Below, one piece after another: positions 46,001 through 56,534 of a DNA stretch of 64,000 bases. Origin of the DNA: Mesostigma viride (Eukaryota > Streptophyta > Mesostigmatophyceae > Mesostigmatales > Mesostigmataceae); the NCBI GenBank assembly GCA_009746045.1, contig RPFO01001598.1, forward strand, positions 227,001 to 291,000, in the 5' to 3' direction. Position numbers and translations under genes: made by a program. Numbering within the stretch: position 1 is the stretch's first letter; every line of letters begins with the position of its first letter. The notes under the pieces were generated by a model. The model ran no database searches. It was given only the letters and a program-made list of their open reading frames with translations, and was not told the origin of the DNA.

Positions 46001-48614
46001 GCTTGCCCATGACTTGATGAGCACTAAGCACGCAGACTGCCCATGAACCTGGTCCATGCAGCAAGGATGGCGTTGCAACCCTTGATGCATTAACTTTCTG
46101 TGGCGGTGTGGGCAGTGGCACCAACAGTGGCGGTGGTGCTTGTCGCAGCATCCGAGCAGGAAGTACAATTTAGAACAATAGAAGATGCTTATATGGCTGC
46201 CAGGAGGATGCCACATTTACGTCAAGTTAACATTCAAAAAACATTATGTTGTGTTCAGTTTTCTTAAGTTTATTTTTTTCAATGCCAGCGAACCCCCCCT
46301 GCAGATAGGCTGGTGCAGACATCCGTGATAAGGGGTATGTGCCCACTACCATGTTCAGGTCCTACTGCAAGTTCCTACTAGCAAAGTTGCACTGCGGCTG
46401 TCAGAGCGTCTGATGGCAGTGGCACTTGGCCCATTGTGTGCACTGTGGAAATGGTCCAAAGCACATCCGGCGAACCAGAATGTGACCTGGTCTTACAATG
46501 CCCCAAGAGAAGCTAGACTGTTTCGATGCTTGCAAAATACAACCCACAAGAGCCTTAGTAAGAAAGCAAGAGCATCCTGGCCACTAGCAGATGCCAGAAT
46601 GCGTAGTTGTAGATAATGCTCAGGTCTCTGTGGTAGCTGAGAACTTGGTGGCATATGGTGGCAGGTAACTGCATCAACACATATCGCATGGCTCACAGGC
46701 CACTGCACGCAATGGACGTCGCGGCCACCAGCATTGCTCAGCTGACATTTCGAGAATGCGACTACAGATTCGCAAAGCAACCCCCTTTTGTATTAGGAAA
46801 ATGTTGTTCATGATGCAGCTACCGCAGTAGCCGCCCAAAGCGTTCCTGGTTCCAATCACACTGTAAGCCGCCCTCAACTCGCACAAGCTCCTCCCCTTGT
46901 ACTCACCTCGCACTAGCCCACCCCCTTGCGCCCACCTCGCACGAGCCCATCCCCTTGCACCCACCTCGTGCAAGCTCATCCCCCTGAACTCACCTCTCCG
47001 TAACTCATCCCCTTGAACTCGGGCCGCTTCTGGCGCACCCACTTCTCATCCGTATGCAGGTGGTAGAAGTAGCCTAAATGGGGCAAGGCCAAGGGGAAGG
47101 ATCACAGGGGCCGCGGGGCAGCACGAGGTTATTGTCTTCTGGCAGGTACAGAAGAGGGCCGCAGGGACCATGGGGCAAGCACAAGTGCCCAAGTGGCAGC
47201 GAGGGGACAGCTTCGGCCGCCTGCTGGCCAAAGCAGAATATTGCGCGTATACATGAGCCAAGATAAGAAAGGGCGTGCGTGCACGTGTGCATACACATGC
47301 ACTTGGATGTTCCTACTAAGCTGCTTACCTTTATGCGCTTTGCTTGGGTGTCTCTTCCTGGTGCATGTTTGTACGGGGAGGAGGGGGAGGGGAAAGTAAC
47401 CGTGGCTCAAGGGGGTGGGGGGGAATAGAGGAGAATGTGCACCTGGAAACAGAACAGATTCCGCAGTACAGCGTTTCTAGTAGTAAACGACATCGACGTC
47501 TCATGAAGGGGCAAGGATGAGGAGAGCACCCTGGGGGGCGGGGCGGTGGGGGAGGGGGGGGGGGCAGTTGGGAGTAGAAGACGCGGATGTGGTGAGGGTA
47601 AAGGAGAGGAGAGGCCGATGGGACTGCTAGATAGGCATCTGGGGGTCACTCACCCGACACAGCCACATCGCGAGGGTCCCTCAGCTGGAACAGCGCCCGG
47701 TACGGCCTCCCTCGGAGCGAGGGCAGCCCGTCGGGGATTGCATTCAGGGCCTGGAATATGTCCAGGTACGGCCGGTAGGTGTCCAGGAACCCGTGCGAGA
47801 CGGTGCGCTGCGTGCGCTGGGCAAACCGCGTGTACAGGTGCTCGAACCAGACTGTGCCCGTCTTGTGGTGGGTGATGTGCAGCATGAGCGGGTTGTGGTT
47901 CTTCATGCCCCGTTTCAGGGGCAGGGTGTCCCCGGCGGGACGTGACAGCCTCCAGGGAGGCATCAGGTGGGCCGAGGTCACGCGGGAGAAGAAGCACCGG
48001 AGCCGCGTCGGCGGCTCTTCACCCGGCTCTTCACCCGGCTCTTCACCCGGCTCGCCCGGCTCCTTAAGCGGCACCAGCTCTTTTTTTACCACGTACAGCG
48101 GGACGCCGGCAAAGTAGCCCGTGCTCTCTAGCTGCGTGACTAAAGTCCCGTTGATGCCTACGAACGCGGGAGGTGGAGGCGGTCGAGCATGTACACCCAT
48201 GTCACCTGCTTCCATCCGCGGCCATCGGCAAGCGTCCAGGTTTCGCGGGCCTTTGGCTAGGCGGGTAATTACGGGACCTGGAGCCGGGCCCGGGCTTGAG
48301 TGAGGCGGCAATTCCACGTCTTCATTATCCATAGGCGACTCAGGCGTTACAGGCGGTGAGATCTCGCACTGTCGAGGCGTTCTACTACTGAAATGGGGAT
48401 GCTGCGAGCTTCCAGGCTTTTCACCTACTGCGGGAGCCGGCTGGCAAGCATGCTTCGGAGAATGCGTAACGATGATATACGATGCTATCAAGATTATGAG
48501 GATCACGGCTACCATGGAACATATTGTCACCGTCAGCTCTCCCAGGTGTGAGAAACACCGGCCTCGTTTCGTCGACCGGTTGGCCGGGTTACTCAAGGCT
48601 TGATATCTTGTCAT
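43015..48614 (-). CDS. Membrane-anchored PAPS-dependent sulfotransferase (6 exons)
   Basis: Minus-strand exons: 48614-47654, 47073-46994, 45796-45735, 45103-44942, 43822-43689, 43148-43015. All junctions are GT-AG and in phase: 1533 nt, 510 residues. A short basic cytosolic end, one hydrophobic span (about 30-50) and a Pro-rich stem give a type II, Golgi-type layout. The 5'-phosphosulfate loop is HHKTGTVWFEHLY (HKTGT at 250-254); the 3'-phosphate motif is FQLRDPRDVAVSG-YFYH (RDPRD 312-316); FIKYEELW follows; the last exon holds RKGSPGGWRDYF, the R-K-G-x-x-G-x-W motif closing the PAPS site, and ends LQRLGYEASDDW. The enzyme should transfer sulfate from PAPS to a hydroxyl of a glycan, lipid or small molecule; the acceptor is unknown. 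The stem contains three EEPGE repeats (48012-48056). Introns 4 and 5 hold minisatellites, and intron 2 holds copies of its own donor. Confidence 0.93.
43451..43665. repeat. 28-bp minisatellite in sulfotransferase intron 5
   Basis: Almost eight copies of a 28-bp unit built of CCATGCTGCATGGCCCAGCA and TCGACCAG, lying 25 bp into the intron on the transcript strand. One unit has CAGCGACC and another CATCAACC. Confidence 0.95.
43932..44290. repeat. 9-bp minisatellite CACCCCTAG in sulfotransferase intron 4
   Basis: About 39 copies of CACCCCTAG, with two copies reading CGCCCCTAG (near 44183 and 44273). The long three-residue-periodic open frames on both strands (LAP, STP, GAR, VLG) are artefacts of a unit divisible by three. 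Confidence 0.97.
44740..44880. other. AT-rich patch in sulfotransferase intron 4
   Basis: An unusually AT-rich 140 bp with repeated ACCAGTACA(A/G)TATTA and TAGTATTA words, 60 bp before exon 4's donor side. No gene is evident. Confidence 0.6.
45797..45885 (-). repeat. Decoy copy of the sulfotransferase exon-3 acceptor
   Basis: On the minus strand, CGCAGCTGCTGCGCAACCTG at about 45861-45881 repeats the true junction TGCAG|CTGCTGCGCAACCTG, located about 79 bp downstream at 45801-45782. The match continues for 21 bases across the junction and then ends. Confidence 0.85.
46865..47012 (-). repeat. Donor-junction tandem copies in sulfotransferase intron 2
   Basis: Exon 2 ends (minus strand) CAAGGGGATGAGTTACGGAGAG|GTGAGT; key parts are the CAAGGGGATGAG core and GAG|GT. 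About 30-bp copies follow directly: GGGGGATGAGCTTGCACGAG|GTGGGT, then GGGGATGGGCTCGTGCGAG|GTGGGC, GGGGGTGGGCTAGTGCGAG|GTGAGT, GGGGAGGAGCTTGTGCGAGTTGAG. Each keeps a plausible donor. Confidence 0.9.
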
Positions 48615-49475
48615 TTCTTATCAACTGCCGAAGTAAATTCACTTACGTCGCAGACCGCCCATGAAAGGCGCAGTCTGTGGACATGGTGGCTACCCTCGAC
48701 ATGGACACTACGCTCTCATAACGACGGCACATGCCCCGCGATCCTGCGCTCGGACGAGGCTAAATGTGTTCGAGGCCTCGGTCTGTACCTCAAAGTGCTG
48801 TCGATCACAGTAAAAAGTACTGGAAACGAAAAGCCTAGGCACCAGGCAGGGCAGCGCATCGTGATTTGTGAATGGCAGCTTTACTAGACCACAAACACTC
48901 CCCTGCGGCCTGCGCAGGCGCCTGGTGACTGGTCAATGGTCAGTGTCACATCAGCTGCGGTGTTCCAGACAGACGGGATTCTGGCGCGCGGCCAAAATAA
49001 AGTCCAGTCACAGACCTCGCGCCGCGCCCAAGGTTTTAACCCGGCGCGCTTGGCGCGGCGCGATCTCCGATTGTCATTCCCCCCTTCGAAGTTCGGAACT
49101 TCAACTTTGCCGCGAAGAAACGCTTTGAAAAACTATGCCATTTCTCGTGGCACGATGACATGCACACGATAGAGGCTAATAAGGTAGCCATTCCCACCAA
49201 TTTCTGGCTTGGCAACGCCATTTTAACCCATGAAAGGATCGTTTCGTGAGGTTTGCGAGAAAATCATGTCGGAGCCGCTATTTTATTTCATATGACTGTC
49301 GATAACTTGATCGAAGTGCACGACCTACGTGACAGGACCTGCTTGTCAACAAATGGCTGGGTTTGACAACGATGCAGCAATTCTGCATCGTCAGCATGGC
49401 TACTTGTAGGCTGTGCCAATCAACACGTTAGACATTAATGTATTCCCTCAAAACAGTTACTTAAGGCCCGATATC
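48615..49475. promoter_or_regulatory. Divergent intergenic region (861 bp)
   Basis: This separates the start codons of the sulfotransferase (minus) and the coiled-coil gene (plus) and presumably holds both promoters. GCGC-rich words (GCGCGCTTGGCGCGGCGCGA near 49047) and a TTTCTCGTGG word are visible. I cannot assign a specific factor site. Confidence 0.45.
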
Positions 49476-50400
49476 ATGGACGCGGCCCCCTCCATTTCGC
49501 CAAGGCGACAGGTAAAACCAGCTTTCCGTGCTTTTCCCCTCACTAGCCTGAGTATGTGATCACAATTGGAACATTCTAAGACTGTTTTGTTGACATATAG
49601 GCCTTATCGACAACTGCGCCTGGTGCCAATCTTCCTCGGTTTATTGGGCAGAGGAAGCGCCGTCGCAGCTCATTGCTAAAGAGCGATGTGGAGCTGTCAG
49701 TTCCGGCTTTGGCGCTTGATGCCAAGATGAAACTGAAGCGGCGGAAGTCCGACGAGGAAAATCTCCGATCTTCCGCAGAAAAGGTGAGGACATCCTGCAG
49801 CGCCTTGCAGCTTCCCCAAGTTGTTTTGTCCTCACATATTGGCATGTTTTTCACATTGAAAGAGGTTTAGCGTAGATTCATCTCCGGCACGGTTCGGTTT
49901 GTTTCATTCTTGAGCAGTTTCTTTCTCACATTCTTTCAATTCATTTTCTGATCCTCATTTCCGCTTATTGGCTTTTTGTCTCGATCGCAGGACATCTTTA
50001 CTGCGCGGACACCTTTAGGCAAGACGGACGGAAATCGGAGGTTGTCTACGCCCACCCAGAGGACATTCAAGCCCACCTCTCCCACGGTGAGCTCATGCAA
50101 GCCAGAACCAATTCAGAAAGTGAGTGAATATCCTAAGTGCCGTTGCTATCTTGACCAGTACCTCACACATCCTTGTTTCCATGCGCTTTTTTCTTTTGCA
50201 CGCCTGGGCAATGCTGGCGAGTTTGATTCGCCCGCCTCACTACACTTCGCTGTTGCCTTTTCTGAACCTATTCTGTAAACCTATCCGTCTTCGAATCTAC
50301 TTGTACTTAAACATGTCTACACGTGCTTACCAACGTCTTTATCGATACCTTCCGATCCATCTCATTGATGCTTCATAAGCCATGTATATAAACACACACA

Positions 50401-50463
<63 letters not shown>

Positions 50464-53400
50464 GTGCCCAGGTGAAGCACGGCCCGCTGTCCCGTTCGAC
50501 CAAGAGCGTCACAGACAGCCTTCTGCGCACGAACGAGCAGCTGTTTGAGGAGCTGACGCACATGCAGAGCGTGTACGTGCGCAGCCAGCAGGAGCACGAC
50601 GCACAGGTGGCGGCCAGCCAGGCCACCATCAAGCAGCTGCAGCGAGAGCTCGACGAGATGCGGTGGCAGCTTTCTGGGGTAAGCAGCCCCACTCACACCT
50701 GAGCATTACGTCTGAGCACTGCGCCGCCTTGTGGCATGGTCGTGGCAGGTTGAATGTGACAAGTAGGCATGTGGCCGGATACGCTGACCCCTACTGTCTT
50801 CCAACCTTCCCATGTAAAGCCTTGTGTGCAGGTTTCCGCTGTCGGGTGCATTCAGTTGTGGAAATCTGCATGCTTGACGGGGCAGGTGCCCGCATCGACC
50901 GTTATCTCGTACCGCACTACCGGGCTGAGTTGTCTCTTCCCATCTTAACTACCATGGAACCCTTCATCTTTCCTATTCCGCTCGCACATAGTTGCCTGTA
51001 GGATTGCCCCCCAGCCCCCCAAGGCTCATGAGATGGCACCTGTACCTCCCCGCTAGCGTTCGTACCTTCCTGCCATGACATGGCTTGGGCCGAAGGCCCT
51101 TCTGTGCTCTCCCCTGTCTTCATGACTGGACTGGATTGATTTGTTGGTGATGTTCGCAGGCAAAGGACGCACCGCAGGACACAGGGGCCCGCTCCTCCGT
51201 GCCCGGGAGCATCACCAAGGCCACCGGTGCGTCCACGCTGGTTGACCCCTCGTTGACCCAGGGGCCCGCCCTCGCACCACCCCCAGCGGTGCCAGCCACT
51301 GACGGTCACCACCATGCCCATAGTGACGATCATGGCCATGACGATGCTTATGCCCACGGGGATGACCGTGTTCATAGTGACCTTAATGGTCATGGTGACG
51401 GCGGCGCATGGGACGGCAAGGCAAAGCGAGGTGAGGTGCGCGGCGGCTCGGGCCCACGCCCGCACGGTTTTGCACAGGCGCTGCAGCAGGCGAACGACTA
51501 CAACACCCTGCAGGTGCTTCGGCGCGAGCTGGAGAACGCGGACCGCACGATCACCCAGGTGGGTGGTGATGATTGCAACCACCACCACAACAACAAATAT
51601 GATAATAATAACAATAATAACACATAAGAAAATATAAAATGACACATTACCAAGCTAGGTGGGCGCTGCTGCGATAGGCAACAGTACGTCAATGAAAGTA
51701 GTAGGAATAGCAGGAATAGGAAGAATAGTAACAACAGTTGGTTCGAATACTCGTATTCCAGGCAGTGATTGCGCAATGTGGGCACGATCGGCGTAGGGAC
51801 AATGCTCCTGTTGCCACTCTTCCGACATTTTCCCCCTGCCCTCTGTGTCCTCTTCTCACCAGTGATCACACTTTGTGGCCTGACACTTTCATATAAAAGC
51901 TGTAACCCTTGCACTTCCATCCATGTCTCATTCCCTCCACATCCTCGGCTTTCCTGTCCCTCCCTTCTTCACTCTCTCCCTTTCCGTACGCCACTCTCTT
52001 CCCCCGGTGGCTGTTCTGCTGGATTCTGTCCTTTTCTCCTTGTCCTGTCCTATACTTCCCTCCGCTATGCTTCCCTGAACACACGCTCGTCCCTTTGCCC
52101 CGTCCATGCCTCATTGCCTTGTGCCCTACGTTTGAGCGCTCTGTCCTCCCACCCCCAACTCCCCACCAGAACCCCCCGCGCATCCTTGCCGGGAAAACGC
52201 TAAATTTTTAGACAAAGAGAAAAATAGGTCTTTGTGCAGTTAAATTTACGTAGGGCATTACTAACTAAAACCCCGCCATGATCTGACTGACTAGCTATGA
52301 CCCTAACTGCAACCCTTCTTTCGTATGGCATTACTAACTATAACCCCGCCATGAACTGACTGACTAACTATGACCCTAACTGCAACCCTTCTTACGTATG
52401 GCATTACTAACTATAACCCCGCCATGAACTGACTGACTAACTATGACCCGAACTGCAACCCTTCGTACGTATGGCATTACTAACTATAACCCCGCCATGA
52501 ACTGGCTGACTAACTATTACCCTAGCTGCAACCCTGCTTACGTATGGCATTACTAACTATAACCCCGCCATGACAGCGGGGCCTCACTAACTATAACGCC
52601 GCCATGAACTGGCTGACTAGCTATGACCCTAACTGCAACCCTTCTTGTTGTCGTGCGCAGATGGAGGCAGAGCTGGCAGAGCTGCGCCCGCTGCGGGCCA
52701 TGAATGAGGAGTTGAAGAATGCCAACATGGAGCTCATCTACCTGTACAAGGTGAGCAGCGCTATTTGTACAAAGTGGATAGGGATGTCATCTACTTGTAC
52801 AAGGTGAATAGGGAGCAGTGTCTGTACGTGGTGAATAGGGAGCAGTGGTATGTGTACATGGTGAATAGGGAGCAGTGCATGGATAGGTAGGTGTGCTATA
52901 TGTACAATGTGAATAGGGAGCTCAGCTACCTGCACAAGGTGAATAGGGAGCAGTGTCTGTACATGGTGAGTGGGAAATGGGAAGCTGTGCCACCTGGACA
53001 AGGTGAGCAGGACGCGGTCTTATTTGAAACCAGATTTCGCTTACGTCAAACACATGATGGTCCCCCTTTTCAGCGTTTCCATTACTTGTTTTCCCTTCCC
53101 TTTACGTGTGTCTCTTTTTGTTTGTGTGTATCGGGCGGTTTGCTCTACACGCTCCTTAACGCCACCGCAGCTGAGCCAAGGGTATGACCTGCGAGAGGAT
53201 GCCGGCGGGGCCCCTGCCGGCCTGCGACAGGGGGGTGGCGCCCACATCCCAGAGGACATGGGCGACAGCAGCTCTGCACGAGAAGGCGATGCACGTGGGG
53301 AGGAAGACGAGGAGGATGATGGCCAGGATGGCCCAGGGCAAGGCTACGACTGGCCCAGGGACGGCAGCGAAGGCGGGGAGGGCGCCGGACACGGTGGCCG

Positions 53401-56400
53401 AGGGGGTGCGGGTCCTGGAAGCCCTGGGCGCGGCTGGCATGGTGGGGATAGCGGCGGTGGGGGAGATGGTGGCGGTGGCGGTGGCGGTGGCGGTGGCGGT
53501 GGCGGTGGCGGTGGCGGTGGCGGTGGCGGTGGCGGTGGCGGTGGCGGTGGCGGTGGCGGTGGGGGTGGCGGTGGCGGTGGCGGTGGCGGTGGCGGTGGCG
53601 GTGGCGGTGGCGGTGGCGGTGGCGGTGGAAAAGCAGGCAGACGTGGCAGCGGGGGTGGTGGCCGGAAGCACCAGGGAATGGGCCATCATATGGCTGAGAT
53701 CGCCGCCCCCGAGGACAGGGTCCCTGGCGCAATTGTTGTGGCTGATGGCAGGGTGTGCTACGGCCATGTCGTTGTGGAGACGTGCGGGGTGGATGGGCGA
53801 CCACCAACGTGTGCTGGCGCCGCCGCTGAGGTCTTGCGTGACATCCTCAACGTGGGGGAGGGCCTGGCAAGGACCGAGGCAGCGGCGGGCAGCCGCGGTG
53901 CCGACGTTCTTGCGGCCACAGACGTGAAGGTCTCCCTGTCTGCGGGAGCTGGAGGACAGGTAGCCTTTGCGTCGCCGTGCCCAGAAGCTAGCGACGAGAA
54001 CAGGCGCGTGCCTGTGGTCCCTGAGGGTATGCTGCAGGTGGGGCCACATGCTGGGCCGGAGTGGGACTTGCAGGCATGTGAGGCGCTGTCCCCATTGCCA
54101 GCGGTCGATGGTGGCTTGCAAACCCAGGGGGGCTGCACCATCGCCGGGCACAAGGACTGCGGCGTTTCTCCTAATGGGGACGTGCGGAACCACACCGTGG
54201 GTGGCAGCGGGCAGGTCAAGGTTGATGATGGCAGCCCTCACAAGGCCGGCAGGCCCCATGTAGCGGGCAGCGCTCACAACACTGGCAGCTTTCACCGTTG
54301 CGGCGGCAGCACGATCGAGTGCGAGGAGGAGCTTGTGCTGTCGTCGGAGCGGGGCGCCACCAGCAGCGCCAGCAGCCTGTGCGGGCGCCAGCACAAGCAG
54401 CCTAAGAAGGGCAAGGACGGGGTGAGCCAGAGGAAGGGGAACGATGGGGTTGGGGCTGTGACGCCTCGGGAGAGGTCCAGCCCCTGGGCTGAGCGTGCCA
54501 GCAGTGGCTCGGAGAGTAATGTCTCTTCCAGCAAGCCGGCACACCACCACCACCATCACCACCGCCATCGCCACCATGGCGTGAGGGAGCTGTTGGAAAA
54601 TGATCGGGACATCCTCCCTGTGGAGTGCCAGTACTTGGGCCATGGGATTCATGTCCAGGTGCTCTCCAGGCCGGGGCAAGGGGGTTGTGGGAATGGGGAT
54701 GGAGGACCTCAGGGAAAGGCGGCGCGGCAGCAGCAGCAGCGGGGGGGGGATGGGGCAGGACATCAGGGCGGCGGGGGTGCGAGTCTGGCCCCTGCGGGGT
54801 CCCTGGGGGAGGAGGCACATGGCGGCGGCGCGCAGGAGACCACGTCGCTGAGCGTGCCGGATGGGTACGAAGAGTACCAGTTGATGGAGGCCAACAAGGC
54901 GCTCATGGAGCAGGTGAGGGGTGGTGTGGTGATATGATGAATCTGTTATAACCATGCACAAGCTGATATGGTGAATTGATATGGGTTAAGATGGTGTACA
55001 ACTGTCATGCAGGGCAGACATAGGCGGTCTGTTGACCAGATGCTTGATGCCAAGGTGCTTGATGCCAAGGTGCTTGATGCCAAGGTTCTTGATGCCAAGG
55101 TTACCAGGCTGGCAATGGATACACCCTTTCTCTGGCCCTGCGTGCTTTGATTGGCCCGTTGTTGATCCTATGTCGAATACAACCCCTGCTTGACCCTATC
55201 GGATGTCCCTTTGGCTCACAGTCCCTGGGTGTGGCCCACCGGCTCAACAAGTACATCCAGAGCTTCCTCAACTCGTGCGACCCTCCCAACCGGGACCAGT
55301 ACCTGGCCCTGTGCAGCAGGCTGGTGAGTTAAGAGCATTGGCATCCATGTTTGGGTTTGCGTGCGCTTCGATTAGGTTAGGCAATGGTAGGATAGGGTAG
55401 GGTAGGGTAGGGTAGGGTAGGGTAGGGTAGGGTAGGGTAGGGTAGGGTAGGGTAGGGTAGGGTAGGGTAGGGTAGGGTAGGGTAGGGTAGGGTAGGGTAG
55501 GGTAGGGAAGGGTAGGGTAGGGTAGGGTAGGGTAGGGTAGGGTAGGGTAGGGTAGGGTAGGGTAGGGTAGGGTAGGGTAGGGTAGGGTAGGGTAGGGTAG
55601 GGTAGGGTAGGGTCGATACAGTCTGCTGGTTGTGTCATTGCATTCTTCTCGTGGGCAATATTAAAGATCATCACAAGACGATGTAAAGATGGGCAATATT
55701 AAAGATCATCATAAGACGCTGTTTCATGATGGACCGGTTGCTGGGGCGTTGGGTATGCAGTACAGCAAATGCAGGCATGCATACACACGTGCACACGCAC
55801 ACACAAACAAGCAAAGGCACATGCACACGCACATGCACACGCACGTATGTCCTCTCTCATTAACGCACGTGCACGCACAAGCACACAATGGAGCATGTAA
55901 CTACCTGCGTGGGAATGCATAATGGTTGTAAACCAGGGAAACGTATTGATTAAGCATTATGTTCCCTACGTAAGTTGATTAAGCAAATGTTCGCCTACGA
56001 AACGGTATGCCTAGTTGGGTCTGCCCAGAGCGCAGCTCACCCAGGGACAAGGTTCCCTGGCGGTGTGCCAACTGGCATGGGTGGCTACCCGAGTTTAAAC
56101 ATGCCTTAGCTGATCATGCAGGTGCACCTCAATTGTGCACCCCGAGTAGGTGGCAGTTTACACCAACCACCTGCAGGTTGTCGCCTAGAATGTATTGAAA
56201 ACCATATGCCCCTTCTCAGGGATATGTGTTACATATCCTCCCCACGGAGATATGTTCTTAATTTGCTGATCATGGGCATCAATTTTTTGGCTTTGTCCGT
56301 CAATAATTCTTGGAAGTCTGTTGAGCTGCTTTGAAGGAGTGCAGGGCTATCATGTTGGCGTTAATGTTGATTCTCAAGTTCCCAACACAAGCGTGGAATT

Positions 56401-56534
56401 CGTGTAGAAGGCCCTTTCTTTGTGCTCTGCAGCACAATGTATGTTCTCATGTTTGTTTTTGGCTTTTTCCTTGTATGAACTGCTTGCAGGTCAACATCTC
56501 GAACTTGAACCTGCACGCGTCAACACCACACTGA
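49476..56534 (+). CDS. Unrecognised protein with coiled-coil segments, His/Asp tract and poly-glycine (9 exons)
   Basis: Exons: 49476-49511, 49601-49783, 49991-50119 (or 50086), 50472-50678, 51160-51558, 52661-52750, 53171-54913, 55222-55323, 56490-56534. Every junction is phase 0, giving 977 (or 966) residues. Residues 1-116 are basic and Ser/Thr-Pro-rich (QRKRRRSSLLKSD, KLKRRKSDEEN). Exons 4-6 have heptad-like helices (LLRTNEQLFEELTHMQ; ATIKQLQRELDEMRWQL; LRPLRAMNEELKNANMELI). Exon 5 has a His/Asp/Gly tract. Exon 7 (581 residues) is low complexity: acidic, about 55 glycines, then His and Gly/Ser runs. The end is helical again (YEEYQLMEANKALMEQ; LNKYIQSFLNS). I know no family match; basic N-terminus plus coiled coil would suit a cytoskeletal or centrosomal scaffold. 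The final 15-residue exon is the least certain. Confidence 0.72.
50390..50462. repeat. (CA)n microsatellite beside an acceptor
   Basis: About 35 CA units, with one interrupting ATA, end nine bases before the exon-4 acceptor at 50471. The usual pyrimidine tract is replaced by CA, with only CCTGTGCCCAG left. Confidence 0.95.
52235..52645 (+). repeat. 73-bp tandem repeat in coiled-coil gene intron 5
   Basis: About five copies of a 73-bp unit with cores GGCATTACTAACTATAACCC and CTAACTGCAACCCTTCTTAC. The last copy runs into the exon-6 acceptor (AACTGCAACCCTTCTTG..GCGCAG). The unit carries CTAACTA and TGACTAAC words like branch points, so each copy resembles a branch-point-plus-pyrimidine module. 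Confidence 0.9.
52735..52995 (+). repeat. Donor-junction copies in coiled-coil gene intron 6
   Basis: Exon 6 ends CATCTACCTGTACAAG|GTGAGCAGC. Copies follow: GTCATCTACTTGTACAAGGT at 52787, then TGTGTACATGGTGAATAGGG, TATGTACAATGTGAATAGGG, GCTACCTGCACAAGGTGAAT and others, about eight in total, mostly with GTGAATAGGGAGCAG after the junction. Many keep AAG|GTGA. Confidence 0.9.
53461..53632 (+). repeat. (GGTGGC)n hexanucleotide in coding exon 7
   Basis: About 27 near-perfect GGTGGC units encode a run of about 55 glycines. The exon is open on both strands here, which produced matching His/Arg and Ala/Thr runs. The phase is kept, so length changes by whole units would not break the frame. Confidence 0.95.
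55015..55106. repeat. CTTGATGCCAAGGTG repeat in coiled-coil gene intron 7
   Basis: Four copies of a 15-bp unit CTTGATGCCAAGGTG and a shortened fifth (GATGCCAAGGTTACC). Confidence 0.9.
55386..55614 (+). repeat. (TAGGG)n array in coiled-coil gene intron 8
   Basis: About 45 copies of the pentamer TAGGG, with one GAAGG variant at 55504. It is one or two T residues short of telomere units (TTAGGG, TTTAGGG), uniform and inside an intron. Confidence 0.97.

Noticed and set aside
47407-47510. Alternative second exon of the sulfotransferase around TTRNAVLRNLFCF
   Set aside because: It does not fit the phase left by exon 1 without a stop, whereas 47073-46994 gives YFYHLHTDEKW directly after RDPRDVAVSG, as the family requires.
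53145-54961. Long minus-strand frames with His/Arg and Ala/Thr runs
   Set aside because: They are shadows of coding exon 7 and its GGTGGC repeat. The plus strand has in-phase splice sites and helical segments continuing in neighbouring exons.
55386-55614. Interstitial telomere
   Set aside because: The unit is TAGGG, not TTAGGG or TTTAGGG, and is perfectly uniform inside an intron.
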